The notes under the pieces: model-generated
Seen by the model: the letters and a program-made list of their open reading frames with translations, nothing else
What the model was told of the DNA's origin: nothing
Database searches by the model: none
Source: Pantoea sp. Ep11b
GTDB taxonomy: Bacteria; Pseudomonadota; Gammaproteobacteria; Enterobacterales; Enterobacteriaceae
Direction of reading: 5' to 3'
Length of the DNA stretch: 64,000 bases
Assembly: GCF_040783975.1 (NCBI RefSeq)
Contig: NZ_CP160631.1
Location: 1,426,001 to 1,490,000, forward strand
Made by a program: the position numbers and the translations under genes
Shown here: positions 39,749 to 49,310 of the stretch, one piece after another
Layout of the letters: every line of letters starts with the position of its first letter
Numbering within the stretch: position 1 is the first letter of the stretch

Positions 39749-40969
39749 TTAGTCTTCCAGAAGATGTTGCAGCAGAATGCCGTTAAGCATGGCACGTTTT
39801 GCCAGCGCAAACGCGCCAATCGCCGAGCGATGATCCAGGGTGGAGCGCACAACCGGCAGATTCTTACGGAACGCCGCCAGGGCCTGCGTATTGATGCAGC
39901 CCTCAATGGCGGGCAGCAGTACTTTCTCCGCCTCGGTGATCTCGCCCGCCAGCACCACTTTTTGCGGATTAAACAGGTTGATGGCGATCGCAATCGCTTT
40001 ACCCAGATAGCGGCCAACGTGCTCAACCACTTCGCAGGCCAGCGCGTCACCCTGATTAGCCGCTTTGCAGATGTGGGCCATCTGACACGCCTCCAGCGTC
40101 AGCACGCTGGGGTAGCCCTGATTGAGCAGATGCCGTACCCGGTTCTCAATGGCACCATTGGCCGCAATCGTTTCAAGACAGCCAAAGTTGCCACAGTGAC
40201 AGCGCTCGCCAAGCGGATCGACCTGAATATGACCGATTTCGCCCACGTTACCGTTGCTGCCGAGAAAAATATGACCATTGGCGATAATGCCTGCGCCGGT
40301 GCCGCGGTGTAAGCGCACCAGAATCGAATCCGCACAGTCGCGGCTTGCACCGAAGTAGTGCTCGGCCAGCGCCAGGCTGCGGATATCGTGACCGACAAAA
40401 CTGGTGACGTTAAACCGCTTCTGCAGGCTGGCAACCAGCGGCCAGTGGCTGACAGAAATATGGGGCATATAGCGGATCACGCCATTCACCGGATCGACCA
40501 GCCCCGGCAGGATCACCGAAATTGCGATGAGTTCGCGGATTTTCCGCTGATGCTGTTCAGTAAAGCTGGCGATGGCGTTGAACAGCGCATGTTCCAGCGT
40601 CTCCTGCGTGCGCTCCGGCAGCGCATAATCTTCCTGCGCCAGCGATTTGCCGCTGAGATCGAACAGGGTCAGGGTGGCGTCGTGGCGTCCGAGCCGGACG
40701 CCGATGGTGTGGAAGTTGCGGGTTTCAGTGATGATGGAGATGGCGCGGCGACCGCCGGTAGACGCCTGCTGGTCTACCTCTTTTATCAGGCCGCGCTCGA
40801 TCAACTGGCGGGTAATTTTGGTGACGCTGGCGGGCGCGAGCTGGCTGAGTTCGGCAATCTGAATGCGCGATATCGGCCCCTGCTGGTCAATCAGCCGATA
40901 AACCGCTGCGCTATTAAGTTGCTTAACAAGATCGACATTTCCTATTTGTGACTGGCCGCCAGTGGTCAT
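39749..40969 (-). CDS. nagC: N-acetylglucosamine repressor NagC
   Basis: This 406-residue ROK-family regulator has an N-terminal winged helix-turn-helix (RIQIAELSQLAPASVTKITRQL) and a sugar-binding ROK domain with the zinc-type motif CHCGNFGCLE. It represses nag genes and is released by GlcNAc-6-phosphate. Candidate operators flank the nagB/nagE gap. Confidence 0.96.
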   Translation of the reverse strand: MTTGGQSQIGNVDLVKQLNSAAVYRLIDQQGPISRIQIAELSQLAPASVTKITRQLIERGLIKEVDQQASTGGRRAISIITETRNFHTIGVRLGRHDATLTLFDLSGKSLAQEDYALPERTQETLEHALFNAIASFTEQHQRKIRELIAISVILPGLVDPVNGVIRYMPHISVSHWPLVASLQKRFNVTSFVGHDIRSLALAEHYFGASRDCADSILVRLHRGTGAGIIANGHIFLGSNGNVGEIGHIQVDPLGERCHCGNFGCLETIAANGAIENRVRHLLNQGYPSVLTLEACQMAHICKAANQGDALACEVVEHVGRYLGKAIAIAINLFNPQKVVLAGEITEAEKVLLPAIEGCINTQALAAFRKNLPVVRSTLDHRSAIGAFALAKRAMLNGILLQHLLED

Positions 40970-40976
40970 TCAGTGC

Positions 40977-42125
40977 TTACTCGCTCAGGACGTCGTCTCC
41001 GTTGACAAACGTCTTAATGATTTTAAAGTCGCGGGTAAACACAGTCAGGTTCGCGATTTTTCCTGCTTCGATCGAGCCTAACTGCCTTTCCACGCCCATC
41101 GCCCGTGCCGGGTAGAGTGTTGCCATGCGTAACGCTTCATCCAGTGCGATACCCACATGCTCAACGCTGTTCTGTACCGCTTCAATCATCGTCAGGGCAG
41201 AACCGCTCAATGTGCCATTTTCATCAACACAGAGCCCGTCACGATAGTAGATTGTTTTGCCTGCAAAAATAAACTCGCTGATGGCGGCGCCTGCCGGTGC
41301 GGTGGCATCGGTTACCAGCACCAGTTTGTCACCTTTAATCCGTTTTGCATTGCGCACGTTAGCGTAATGTACATGTAAACCATCTGCAATGATGCCGCAG
41401 TATACATCAGGCGCATCAAACAGCGCACCGATAAGGCCCGGTTCACGTCCGGCAAAGGCGGGCATCGCATTGTAGAGATGCGTGGCGAACCGGATCCCCG
41501 CAGAAAAACCCGCTTTCGCCTCTTCATAGGTCGCATTAGAGTGACCGGCTGAGACGATGATCCCGGCGTTGGTCAGCTGACGAATCACGTCGCTGCCGGC
41601 ATTCTCGGGAGCCAGGGTTACTTTAGTAATGACGTCCGCATTGGCGCAGAGATACTCCACCATCTCTGTATCGGGCAGGCGAATCAGCGCCGGATCGTGG
41701 GTGCCTTTTTTCGCCTTGCTCAGCCAGGGACCTTCCAGATGCAGGCCCAGCGCCTGATGCTGATGTTTCTGCAGATAGGCCCGCATGGTCTCAATCGCCC
41801 GCTTCATCAGGGCGTCACTGCTGGTGATGAGCGTGGGTAAAAAACTGGTGCAGCCCGACTTCTCATTCGCGCGCTGCATCGTTTCCAGCGTTTCCACGCT
41901 GAGCGCCTCAAGGCTGTCATTGAACTGCACGCCGCCGCAGCCGTTGAGCTGGAGGTCAATAAAGCCAGGCGCAATCAGCGCGCCCGCCATATCCCGCTGC
42001 TCAATGGTGGCCGGGATCGCCTCACGCGGGCAGACGCGCGCAATACGTCCGTCAGCAATCACGACCGCGTGATTATCCAGAACCTCGTAGCCGCTGTAGA
42101 TTCGGCCGTTTACTAATGCGTACAT
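40977..42125 (-). CDS. nagA: N-acetylglucosamine-6-phosphate deacetylase NagA
   Basis: ATG 42125 ([12 protein letters not shown]) gives 382 residues, the E. coli length. Metal-dependent amidohydrolase motifs include [20 protein letters not shown] and [10 protein letters not shown] with the catalytic Asp. It removes acetate from GlcNAc-6-P, giving the substrate of NagB. It is 7 bases before nagC. Confidence 0.96.
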   Translation of the reverse strand: MYALVNGRIYSGYEVLDNHAVVIADGRIARVCPREAIPATIEQRDMAGALIAPGFIDLQLNGCGGVQFNDSLEALSVETLETMQRANEKSGCTSFLPTLITSSDALMKRAIETMRAYLQKHQHQALGLHLEGPWLSKAKKGTHDPALIRLPDTEMVEYLCANADVITKVTLAPENAGSDVIRQLTNAGIIVSAGHSNATYEEAKAGFSAGIRFATHLYNAMPAFAGREPGLIGALFDAPDVYCGIIADGLHVHYANVRNAKRIKGDKLVLVTDATAPAGAAISEFIFAGKTIYYRDGLCVDENGTLSGSALTMIEAVQNSVEHVGIALDEALRMATLYPARAMGVERQLGSIEAGKIANLTVFTRDFKIIKTFVNGDDVLSE

Positions 42126-42182
42126 CTCTCTTCTCCCGTCCAGGCCTGCTGTCACTCAGCGTAACAGCAGGTCACTGTTCTG

Positions 42183-42983
42183 TTACACGCCTTTCATATT
42201 TTCCGCTTCCATTTCGCGGAAATATTTCACGGTTTTCACTTTCAGTTCCATAGTGGCGGGTTCATCACACACCACCACCGATTTTGCGTGCAGTTGCAGA
42301 CAGCTGATGGTCCACATGTGGTTGACGTTGCCCTCGACCGCCGCCTGCAGGGCCTGTGCTTTCACATGGCCGGTCACCAGAATCATGACCTCTTCGGCAT
42401 CCAGCAGGGTGCCGACGCCGACCGTCAGCGCATATTTAGGCACCTGATCAACGTCGCCGTTGAAGAAGCGAGAGTTCGCCACGCGGGTGTCATGGGTCAG
42501 CGTTTTAATGCGGGTACGGGAAGCCAGCGATGAAGCCGGTTCGTTAAAGGCGATATGGCCGTCATTACCGACACCGCCCATAAACAGGTGTATTTTACCC
42601 AGCGCGCGAATTTTCTCTTCGTACTGGCGACATTCTGCGTCAATATCGGGTGCATTACCATTCAGCAGATTGATATTTTCCGGTTGAATATCAACATGAT
42701 CGAAGAAATTGCGATACATGAAGCTGTGATAGCTTTCAGGATGCTCTTTTGGCAGACCGACATACTCATCCATATTGAACGTGACAACATGTTTAAAACT
42801 GACCTGGCCCGCTTTGTGCATAGCAATCAGGTGCTTGTACGCCTCCAGGGGCGTGCCGCCGGTCGGCAGCCCCAGGACAAACGGCCTGTCTGCCGTCGGG
42901 TTAAACGCGTTAATGCGGTTAACAATGTGTCGGGCCGCCCACTTGCCTACCTGAGTCGGGGTCGCTAAAGGAATCAGTCTCAT
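42183..42983 (-). CDS. nagB: Glucosamine-6-phosphate deaminase NagB
   Basis: The product is 266 residues with the catalytic NMDEYVGLP and [17 protein letters not shown] motifs. It converts glucosamine-6-P to fructose-6-P and ammonia, joining amino-sugar use to glycolysis. It is first gene of nagBACD, divergent from nagE. Confidence 0.97.
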   Translation of the reverse strand: MRLIPLATPTQVGKWAARHIVNRINAFNPTADRPFVLGLPTGGTPLEAYKHLIAMHKAGQVSFKHVVTFNMDEYVGLPKEHPESYHSFMYRNFFDHVDIQPENINLLNGNAPDIDAECRQYEEKIRALGKIHLFMGGVGNDGHIAFNEPASSLASRTRIKTLTHDTRVANSRFFNGDVDQVPKYALTVGVGTLLDAEEVMILVTGHVKAQALQAAVEGNVNHMWTISCLQLHAKSVVVCDEPATMELKVKTVKYFREMEAENMKGV

Positions 42984-43076
42984 GTTTCACCTCATTGAAA
43001 ACAGAAAGGGGAGTGCTAAGCCGCTGCGTTATTCATCAGCCTGAACCTGGGGCTTATTCTCGCGGCGGCTCGCGCA

Positions 43077-43105
43077 GAATTCAATATTTCGAATCATAAA
43101 ATAAG
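43077..43105. promoter_or_regulatory. Candidate NagC operator, nagB side
   Basis: An A+T-rich, imperfectly palindromic stretch (AGAATTC ... TTCGAA ... AAAATAAG) about 95 bases from the second site. The spacing matches the looped pair known in E. coli; the match is less clear than that of the nagE-side site. Confidence 0.45.
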
Positions 43106-43149
43106 TTTGCGGGCATAGCCAGATGTTGCCGTTCAATACGATGTTTTTT

Positions 43150-43165
43150 AGTGATAAAAATCACA
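43150..43165. promoter_or_regulatory. Candidate CRP site between nagB and nagE
   Basis: AGTGA-TAAAAA-TCACA matches the CRP consensus TGTGA-N6-TCACA at nine of ten positions and lies between the two NagC operators, as in E. coli. Confidence 0.7.
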
Positions 43166-43177
43166 TTTACCAGGGTT

Positions 43178-43199
43178 TTAATTTGCGAGGCGAATTAAT
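43178..43199. promoter_or_regulatory. Candidate NagC operator, nagE side
   Basis: TTAATTTGCGAGGCGAATTAA is almost a perfect palindrome (TTAATT-GC-GC-AATTAA), the expected NagC form, 111 bases before the nagE start. Confidence 0.7.
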
Positions 43200-43309
43200 T
43201 TATCATTACACTTCGCTGCGTGATATGAAGTGTATTAACGATCTTTGCAGCTGACATAACAACATTAAGCGGCGCAAAGCGACAAGTCAGGTTCATAGGG
43301 GGAAGGGGT

Positions 43310-45337
43310 ATGTTAGGTTACTTACAGAAGGTAGGGCGCGCACTGATGGTGCCGGTGGCAACCCTGCCAGCAGCAGCAATCCTGATGGGGGTCGGTTACT
43401 GGATTGACCCGGACAGCTGGGGGGCGGGCAATGCGCTGGCCGCACTGCTGATCAAGTCAGGTGCCGCTATTATCGAAAACATGTCAGTGCTGTTTGCGAT
43501 TGGTGTCGCCTACGGTATGTCAAAGGATAAAGATGGTGCAGCCGCGCTGACCGGTTTTGTCGGCTTCCTGGTCGTTACCACGCTCTGCTCACCCGCCGCC
43601 GTGGCGATGATACAGAAGATGCCGGTCGATCAGGTGCCTGTGGCCTTTGGCAAGATTAACAACCAGTTTGTCGGTATCCTGGTCGGGATTCTGTCGGCTG
43701 AGGTGTATAACCGCTTCAGCCATGTCGAACTGCCCAAAGCACTCTCCTTCTTCAGCGGACGCCGGCTGGTGCCGATTCTGGTCTCGTTCCTGATGATTCT
43801 GGTCGCCTTTATCCTGATGTATATCTGGCCGGTGATCTTTAACGGTCTGGTCGGCTTCGGTGAACATATCCAGAAGCTTGGCTCTGTCGGCGCCGGTATC
43901 TACGCCTTCTTCAACCGTCTGCTGATCCCGGTGGGTCTGCATCACGCCCTGAACTCCGTGTTCTGGTTCGACGTCGCCGGTATCAACGACATTCCGAAAT
44001 TCCTCGGCGGCGCGCAGTCACTGGCGGACGGCACGGCTACCGTAGGGATTACCGGTCGTTATCAGGCGGGCTTCTTCCCGATTATGATGTTCGGTCTGCC
44101 GGGTGCCGCGCTGGCGATCTACCACTGCGCACGTCCTGAGAACCGCGTCAAAGTGGGCAGTATCATGCTGGCTGCGGCATTTGCTGCCTTCTTTACCGGT
44201 ATTACCGAACCGCTGGAGTTCTCCTTCATGTTCGTGGCACCGGTGCTCTATCTGATCCATGCGGTGCTGACCGGGCTCTCCGTCTTCATCGCCGCCAGCA
44301 TGCACTGGATTGCCGGATTTGGTTTCAGCGCCGGGCTGGTGGATATGGTGCTGTCGACCCGTAACCCGCTGGCTACACACTGGTACATGCTGATCCCGCA
44401 GGGGCTGGTCTTCTTCGCCATTTACTATGTGGTCTTCCGCTTCACCATCAAAAAATTCAACCTGATGACGCCGGGCCGTGAGCTGGCTGTAGCGGGTGAT
44501 GAAAGTGATGGTTATGACGTCAACGTGGACAAAACCGGAAACGATGAGACGGCGACTGAATCTCTGGCGCGTCGCTACATCGGTGCAGTAGGGGGCTCGA
44601 CCAACCTGACCGGCATCGACGCCTGTATCACCCGTCTGCGCCTTAACGTGAATGACTCCGCCCAGGTAAATGAGGGTGTGGCGAAACGTCTCGGTGCCTC
44701 CGGCGTGATCCGCCTTAATAAACAGAGCGTGCAGATCATCGTCGGCACCCAGGCTGAAAGCATCGCATCCGCCATGAAAAAAGTGCTGACCAGGGGGCCG
44801 GTTGCGGCGGCTGCGGCCGGCAGCGCGCCAGCAGAGCCGGACGTTAAGCCTCAGGCGGTACTGAACAGTGAGAAGCGGGTCATTGCGACCCTGCTGGCAC
44901 CGGTCTCCGGTGAGGTCGTGGCGCTGGAGGCGGTGCCGGATGAAGCCTTTGCCAGCAAAGCCGTAGGCGACGGTCTGGCGATCAAACCCAGCGGCAAGCG
45001 GGTCGTGGCGCCGATTGCGGGCACCGTAGTGAAAATCTTCAACACCAATCACGCCTTCTGTCTGGAGACGGACAACGGCGTGGAGATTGTAGTGCACATG
45101 GGGCTGGATACCGTTGCGCTCGACGGCAAAGGCTTTACGCGTCTGGTGGAAGAGGGGGCCAGCGTAGTCGCAGGTCAGCCTGTGCTGGAGATGGACCTTG
45201 ATTTCCTTAATGCCAACGCGCGTTCAATGGTGAGTCCGGTCGTGGTCAGCAACAGCGATGATTTCGCCGGTCTGACGCTGCTGGCCCAGGGACAGGTCAT
45301 CGCGGGCGAAACCCCGCTATACGAAGTGAAAGGCTAA
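43310..45337 (+). CDS. nagE: PTS N-acetylglucosamine transporter NagE (EIICBA)
   Basis: The 675-residue product carries three PTS domains. An N-terminal IIC membrane domain (about 1-370) has GLHHALNSVFWFD and GITEPLEFSFMF. The IIB domain (about 415-490) has the phosphocysteine in GIDACITRLRL. The C-terminal IIA domain (about 525-675) has the phospho-His in VVHMGLDTV. It imports and phosphorylates GlcNAc. It is somewhat longer than E. coli NagE (648), mainly in the linkers. Confidence 0.97.
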   Translation: MLGYLQKVGRALMVPVATLPAAAILMGVGYWIDPDSWGAGNALAALLIKSGAAIIENMSVLFAIGVAYGMSKDKDGAAALTGFVGFLVVTTLCSPAAVAMIQKMPVDQVPVAFGKINNQFVGILVGILSAEVYNRFSHVELPKALSFFSGRRLVPILVSFLMILVAFILMYIWPVIFNGLVGFGEHIQKLGSVGAGIYAFFNRLLIPVGLHHALNSVFWFDVAGINDIPKFLGGAQSLADGTATVGITGRYQAGFFPIMMFGLPGAALAIYHCARPENRVKVGSIMLAAAFAAFFTGITEPLEFSFMFVAPVLYLIHAVLTGLSVFIAASMHWIAGFGFSAGLVDMVLSTRNPLATHWYMLIPQGLVFFAIYYVVFRFTIKKFNLMTPGRELAVAGDESDGYDVNVDKTGNDETATESLARRYIGAVGGSTNLTGIDACITRLRLNVNDSAQVNEGVAKRLGASGVIRLNKQSVQIIVGTQAESIASAMKKVLTRGPVAAAAAGSAPAEPDVKPQAVLNSEKRVIATLLAPVSGEVVALEAVPDEAFASKAVGDGLAIKPSGKRVVAPIAGTVVKIFNTNHAFCLETDNGVEIVVHMGLDTVALDGKGFTRLVEEGASVVAGQPVLEMDLDFLNANARSMVSPVVVSNSDDFAGLTLLAQGQVIAGETPLYEVKG

Positions 45338-45357
45338 TCCCCGCAACAGAACCCCAC

Positions 45358-45387
45358 AGGCAGGAAGCGATTCCTGCCTTTTTTGTT
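45358..45387 (+). terminator. Intrinsic terminator of nagE
   Basis: AGGCAGGAA/TTCCTGCCT with a 4-base loop, followed by a T-run. It lies 20 bases after the stop. Confidence 0.9.
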
Positions 45388-45489
45388 TTAAAGGCTTAAC
45401 AAACGGTTGTTTCCCTCAGACGCTTTGTGGATCATACTCCGTTACTTCGTGGTACAAATCACCCGTTATTCGTATTGAGGATTTTTGAG

Positions 45490-47157
45490 ATGAGTGAGGC
45501 TGAAGCCCGCCCAACTAACTTTATTCGTCAGATCATCGACGAAGATTTGGCGAGCGGTAAGCACAGCAGCGTGCATACCCGTTTTCCGCCAGAGCCCAAT
45601 GGCTATCTGCATATTGGTCATGCGAAATCGATCTGTCTGAATTTTGGCATCGCCCAGGATTATCAGGGTCAATGCAACCTGCGTTTCGACGATACCAATC
45701 CGGTTAAAGAGGATATCGAGTTCGTTGAATCTATCAAGCGTGACGTCCAGTGGCTGGGTTTTGAGTGGAGCGGTGAAGTCCGTTACTCATCAGACTATTT
45801 TGATCAGCTCTATCACTACGCCGTTGAGCTGATTTCCAAAGGGCTGGCCTACGTCGATGAACTGAGTCCGGATCAGATCCGTGAATATCGCGGTACCCTT
45901 AAAGAGCCGGGTAAAAACAGCCCCTATCGCGATCGCAGCGTGGAAGAGAACCTGGCGCTGTTTGAGAAGATGCGCAACGGTGAGTTCGCCGAAGGCACCG
46001 CCTGCCTGCGCGCTAAAATCGATATGGCCTCGAACTTCATCGTAATGCGCGATCCGGTGATCTACCGTATCAAGTTCGCGGAACATCATCAGACGGGCAA
46101 CAAGTGGTGCATCTACCCGATGTATGACTTTACCCACTGCATCTCCGATGCGCTGGAAGGCATTACGCACTCGCTCTGTACGCTGGAGTTCCAGGACAAC
46201 CGCCGTCTCTACGACTGGGTACTGGATAACATCACCATTCCGGTGCATCCGCGTCAGTATGAGTTCTCGCGCCTGAACCTGGAGTATGCGGTGATGTCGA
46301 AACGCAAACTCACCCAGCTGGTGACAGAAAAGCATGTCGAAGGCTGGGATGACCCGCGTATGCTGACCGTGTCGGGCCTGCGTCGTCGTGGTTATACCGC
46401 CGCCTCTATCCGTGAGTTCTGCCGTCGCATTGGCGTTACTAAACAGGACAACATCGTGGAGATGGCGTCGCTGGAATCGTGCATCCGTGACGATCTCAAC
46501 GAAAATGCGCCACGCGCCATGGCTGTGCTGGATCCGCTTAAAATCGTCATTGAGAATCTGCCGGCGGGTCATAACGAAATTATCACCATGCCGAATCATC
46601 CGGGTAAGCCGGAGATGGGTACGCGTGACGTGCCGTTCAGCCGCGAAATCTGGATCGATCGGGCTGATTTCCGCGAAGAGGCGAACAAGCAGTATAAACG
46701 CCTGGTGCTGGGCAAAGAGGTGCGCCTGCGCAACGCCTATGTGATTCGTGCCGAGCGCGTCGCCAAAGATGAAGCGGGTAACATCACCTGCATCTACTGC
46801 ACCAGCGACGTCGATACGCTGAGCAAAGATCCGGCCGATGGCCGTAAGGTCAAAGGGGTGATTCACTGGGTTTCTGCCGATCATGCGCAGCCTGCTGAGT
46901 TCCGCCTGTATGACCGTCTGTTCAGTGTGCCAAACCCGGGCGCGGCCGAGGACTTCCTGGCGGTCATCAATCCTGAATCGCTGAGCATCAAAAATGGCTT
47001 TGTCGAGCCGGGCCTGCGCGATGCGCAACCGGGCGAGCCGTTCCAGTTCGAACGCGAAGGCTATTTCTGCGCCGACAGTGTTTACTCGAAGCCGTCGCAG
47101 CTGGTGTTTAACCGCACCGTGGGCCTGCGCGATACCTGGGCAAAAACCGGCGAGTAA
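45490..47157 (+). CDS. glnS: Glutaminyl-tRNA synthetase GlnS
   Basis: ATG 45490 ([11 protein letters not shown]) matches E. coli; the upstream in-frame ATG at 45427 is not conserved. The product is 555 residues. The HIGH motif is in [12 protein letters not shown] and the KMSKS equivalent is VMSKRKL. It charges the four Gln tRNAs encoded at 36 kb. The final 25 residues differ from E. coli around [10 protein letters not shown], but the [10 protein letters not shown] end is kept. Confidence 0.97.
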   Translation: MSEAEARPTNFIRQIIDEDLASGKHSSVHTRFPPEPNGYLHIGHAKSICLNFGIAQDYQGQCNLRFDDTNPVKEDIEFVESIKRDVQWLGFEWSGEVRYSSDYFDQLYHYAVELISKGLAYVDELSPDQIREYRGTLKEPGKNSPYRDRSVEENLALFEKMRNGEFAEGTACLRAKIDMASNFIVMRDPVIYRIKFAEHHQTGNKWCIYPMYDFTHCISDALEGITHSLCTLEFQDNRRLYDWVLDNITIPVHPRQYEFSRLNLEYAVMSKRKLTQLVTEKHVEGWDDPRMLTVSGLRRRGYTAASIREFCRRIGVTKQDNIVEMASLESCIRDDLNENAPRAMAVLDPLKIVIENLPAGHNEIITMPNHPGKPEMGTRDVPFSREIWIDRADFREEANKQYKRLVLGKEVRLRNAYVIRAERVAKDEAGNITCIYCTSDVDTLSKDPADGRKVKGVIHWVSADHAQPAEFRLYDRLFSVPNPGAAEDFLAVINPESLSIKNGFVEPGLRDAQPGEPFQFEREGYFCADSVYSKPSQLVFNRTVGLRDTWAKTGE

Positions 47158-47187
47158 AACATTTTCGGGCTGACCCCATAAAATGGC

Positions 47188-47213
47188 AAAAGGGCGATTT
47201 ATCGCCCTTTTTT
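47188..47213 (+). terminator. Intrinsic terminator of glnS
   Basis: AAAAGGGCGAT/ATCGCCCTTTT, 11-bp stem with 2-base top and T-run, 30 bases after the stop. Confidence 0.9.
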
Positions 47214-47392
47214 ATGGCCCCGATTTTCATCATCACCGACGTTTATTCTGCACTAACTGCAACTCCCCCTGCGCCCCCTGTGAGAGTAATCTGAGTTTAA
47301 AAAAATTAATCAATTTCAGAGTGTGAATTAGCCGCTTTCAGGTAGGCTATGCGCTCTCAACGGTCGCAAAGCGGGTTACAGAAGGAAAAAAA

Positions 47393-47788
47393 ATGAACGC
47401 TCTCGCCCAGGAAGCCAAACACAGTGTCGTCGTTTTACATCAGCTCATTGAACGTATTTTTAATCAGGCAGCAGGCTCTGATGACAGTTTTGAGTTGCTG
47501 ATGTCCTATTTCCATCCCGAATTTCGCATGGTGACGCCGAAGGGTAAAGAGTACAACCTCAATGACGTTGAGGATCTTTTCCGGCAGTTGCAGGGGCAGC
47601 GGGAGGGGATGCGCATCGCCACCTGTGAACATGTGATCCTGTCGCACCATGAAAAAGAGATCACGGTGCAGTATCGCGAAATGCAGATGATGAATGGCAA
47701 TAATCAGAGCCGCATCTCCCTGGCGATTCTGGATTGCAGCAGTACTATCCCGCGCTGGCGTTATCTGCAGGAGACGCTGGTCGCCTGA
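47393..47788 (+). CDS. Small NTF2/SnoaL-like (DUF4440-like) protein, function unknown
   Basis: This 131-residue soluble protein has no signal peptide. The pattern of an N-terminal helix pair, SYFHPEFRMVTPKGKEYNLNDVEDLFRQL, then alternating strands (HEKEITVQYREMQM, RISLAILD) and an aromatic RWRYLQETLV end resembles the NTF2-like fold of SnoaL/DUF4440 proteins. That call rests on pattern only. GAAGGAAAAAAA precedes ATG 47393. In E. coli this site between glnS and fur holds chiPQ. Confidence 0.6.
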   Translation: MNALAQEAKHSVVVLHQLIERIFNQAAGSDDSFELLMSYFHPEFRMVTPKGKEYNLNDVEDLFRQLQGQREGMRIATCEHVILSHHEKEITVQYREMQMMNGNNQSRISLAILDCSSTIPRWRYLQETLVA

Positions 47789-47808
47789 CCCGGCGGCAGT
47801 ACGGACGA

Positions 47809-47838
47809 AAAAAAACCGGTGCATTCACCGGTTTTTTT
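47809..47838. terminator. Bidirectional terminator between the NTF2-like gene and fur
   Basis: An A-run, ACCGGT, a 6-base loop, ACCGGT and a T-run make a symmetric terminator usable from both sides. Confidence 0.88.
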
Positions 47839-47857
47839 GTATCCAGCCGCGCCAGAA

Positions 47858-48301
47858 TTACTGGTCGTGCAGCGTTTCGTTTTCCCGGCAGTCGCCCACC
47901 GTGCAGTGGCCATAAAGATAGAGACTGTGGTTGGTCAGCTTGATGCCATGACGGGTCGCGATTTCGCGCTGACGCGTTTCGATCGACTCATCGCTGAACT
48001 CAATAACCTTGCCGCAATCCAGGCAGATCAAATGATCGTGGTGATGCTGCTGAGTCAGTTCGAAGACAGATTTGCCGCCTTCAAAGTTATGGCGTGTGAC
48101 AATGCCCGCGTCATCGAACTGATTCAGAACACGGTAAACGGTAGCCAGGCCAATCTCTTCGCCAATGTCGATCAGGCGTTTGTACAAATCTTCCGCACTG
48201 ACGTGATGGCACTCAGGTTCCTGAAGCACTTCCAGAATTTTCAGTCTGGGCAGCGTCACTTTCAGGCCAGCCTTCTTTAATGCGGTGTTGTTGTCAGTCA
48301 T
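47858..48301 (-). CDS. fur: Ferric uptake regulator Fur
   Basis: The 147-residue product has an N-terminal winged helix (LKKAGLKVTLPRLKILEVLQ) and a dimerisation domain with metal ligands HHHDHLICLDCG and, near the end, GHCTVGDC, which supplies the structural zinc cysteines. With Fe(II) it represses iron-uptake genes. The start codon overlaps the uof stop, so translation is likely coupled to uof as in E. coli. Confidence 0.97.
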   Translation of the reverse strand: MTDNNTALKKAGLKVTLPRLKILEVLQEPECHHVSAEDLYKRLIDIGEEIGLATVYRVLNQFDDAGIVTRHNFEGGKSVFELTQQHHHDHLICLDCGKVIEFSDESIETRQREIATRHGIKLTNHSLYLYGHCTVGDCRENETLHDQ

Positions 48302-48374
48302 GCGGATTTTGTCCTGTTACTAATATCACTTTTGTGGCTTGTCGCCTTGAATGTCGATCTGCGCTTATTCTCAT
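48294..48374 (-). CDS. uof: Uof leader peptide overlapping the fur start
   Basis: A 26-codon ORF starts at ATG 48374 and ends at TGA 48294-48296, inside the fur start region (ATGACTGA), in a different frame from fur. The translated C-terminal half reads TKVILVTGQNPHD. E. coli fur is translated by coupling to uof, and the small RNA RyhB blocks uof translation. Same position and geometry support the assignment; a RyhB site was not checked. Confidence 0.72.
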   Translation of the reverse strand: MRISADRHSRRQATKVILVTGQNPHD

Positions 48375-48389
48375 TTGCGTCTCATTATA
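48361..48389 (-). promoter_or_regulatory. fur promoter -10 with partial Fur-box-like sequence
   Basis: A perfect TATAAT (48384-48389, minus strand) precedes uof by 9 bases. The downstream AAATGAGAATAAG partly matches the Fur box and would allow autoregulation. The uof start codon lies within this segment, so initiation would be close to the start of the transcript. Confidence 0.5.
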
Positions 48390-48606
48390 GAGCTGAAGCG
48401 ATGAAATGAAAACCAGAGGGCGTGCCTGAATCATCATGGGCGAGAGGGGATACGTCACCGGGCCGGGGAGGATTCTGGCAGAGTCTGTTTGACCATCACT
48501 TCGTCTTACCGCCTGAGAAAATACGCGGAAGATCGATGCGGGTATTCTACAGATTAAACGGAGAAAGTTAAAAAAATGTGGCTATTATTTCTATAGGAAT
48601 TTCCAT

Positions 48607-48640
48607 TGCCTCAATGTGAGCTGGCGCTCACATTGAGGCA
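48607..48640. repeat. 15-bp perfect inverted repeat downstream of fldA
   Basis: TGCCTCAATGTGAGC and its exact complement GCTCACATTGAGGCA enclose TGGC. It starts 8 bases past the fldA stop. There is no T-run on either side, so it may protect the 3' end or end transcripts with Rho. Confidence 0.8.
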
Positions 48641-48647
48641 TGCAGGA

Positions 48648-49178
48648 TCAGGCTTCCAGAATCTCTTTCAGCTGCAGCTCATCGAAAATCTGCTTAACCC
48701 ACTGCTCAACACGCTGGCTGGTCAGTTCAGGCTGGCGGTCTTCGTCGATCGCCAGGCCCAAAAAGTGCTTGTCATCTGCCAGACCTTTTGAGGCTTCAAA
48801 ATGGTAGCCTTCGGTCGGCCAGTGGCCGACGATGACCGCACCGTGGGGTTCGATGATGTCGCGGATGGTGCCCATCGCGTCACAGAAGTACTCTGCGTAA
48901 TCTTCCTGGTCGCCGCAGCCGAACAGCGCCACCAGTTTGCCGTTGAAGTCGATCTCTTCCAGCGTCGGGAAGAAGTCATCCCAGTCGCACTGCGCTTCAC
49001 CGTAATACCAGGTCGGAATACCCAGCAGCAGGATATCAAACGCTTCCAGATCTTCTTTTGTGCTTTTTGCGATGTCATGCACTTCTGCAACGTCTTTACC
49101 CAGCTGCTTCTGGATCATTTTTGCAATGTTTTCGGTATTGCCGGTATCGCTGCCAAAGAAGATGCCTACGAGTGCCAT
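48648..49178 (-). CDS. fldA: Flavodoxin 1 FldA
   Basis: The 176-residue product has the FMN phosphate loop FFGSDTGNTENIAK, the aromatic flank PTWYYGEAQCDWDD and GCGDQEDYAEYFCDA. It is an essential electron carrier to radical-SAM enzymes (LipA and MiaB in this window are typical clients) and methionine synthase. A GATAATGA half Fur-box-like run lies upstream but is weak. Confidence 0.96.
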   Translation of the reverse strand: MALVGIFFGSDTGNTENIAKMIQKQLGKDVAEVHDIAKSTKEDLEAFDILLLGIPTWYYGEAQCDWDDFFPTLEEIDFNGKLVALFGCGDQEDYAEYFCDAMGTIRDIIEPHGAVIVGHWPTEGYHFEASKGLADDKHFLGLAIDEDRQPELTSQRVEQWVKQIFDELQLKEILEA

Positions 49179-49310
49179 GAGTAAAATAACCTCTTAAATC
49201 CTGATAATGAGATGTGTGCCGCAGCACAATTCAGCGAATAATAGCAGACGAGACAAACCCGCGGAACGGTTAAAGCCTCGACATTTGCTCCTGCGTGCGA
49301 TTTGCCCGCG

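Noticed and set aside
45790-47028. 412-codon ORF opposite glnS
   Set aside because: Antisense shadow of glnS.
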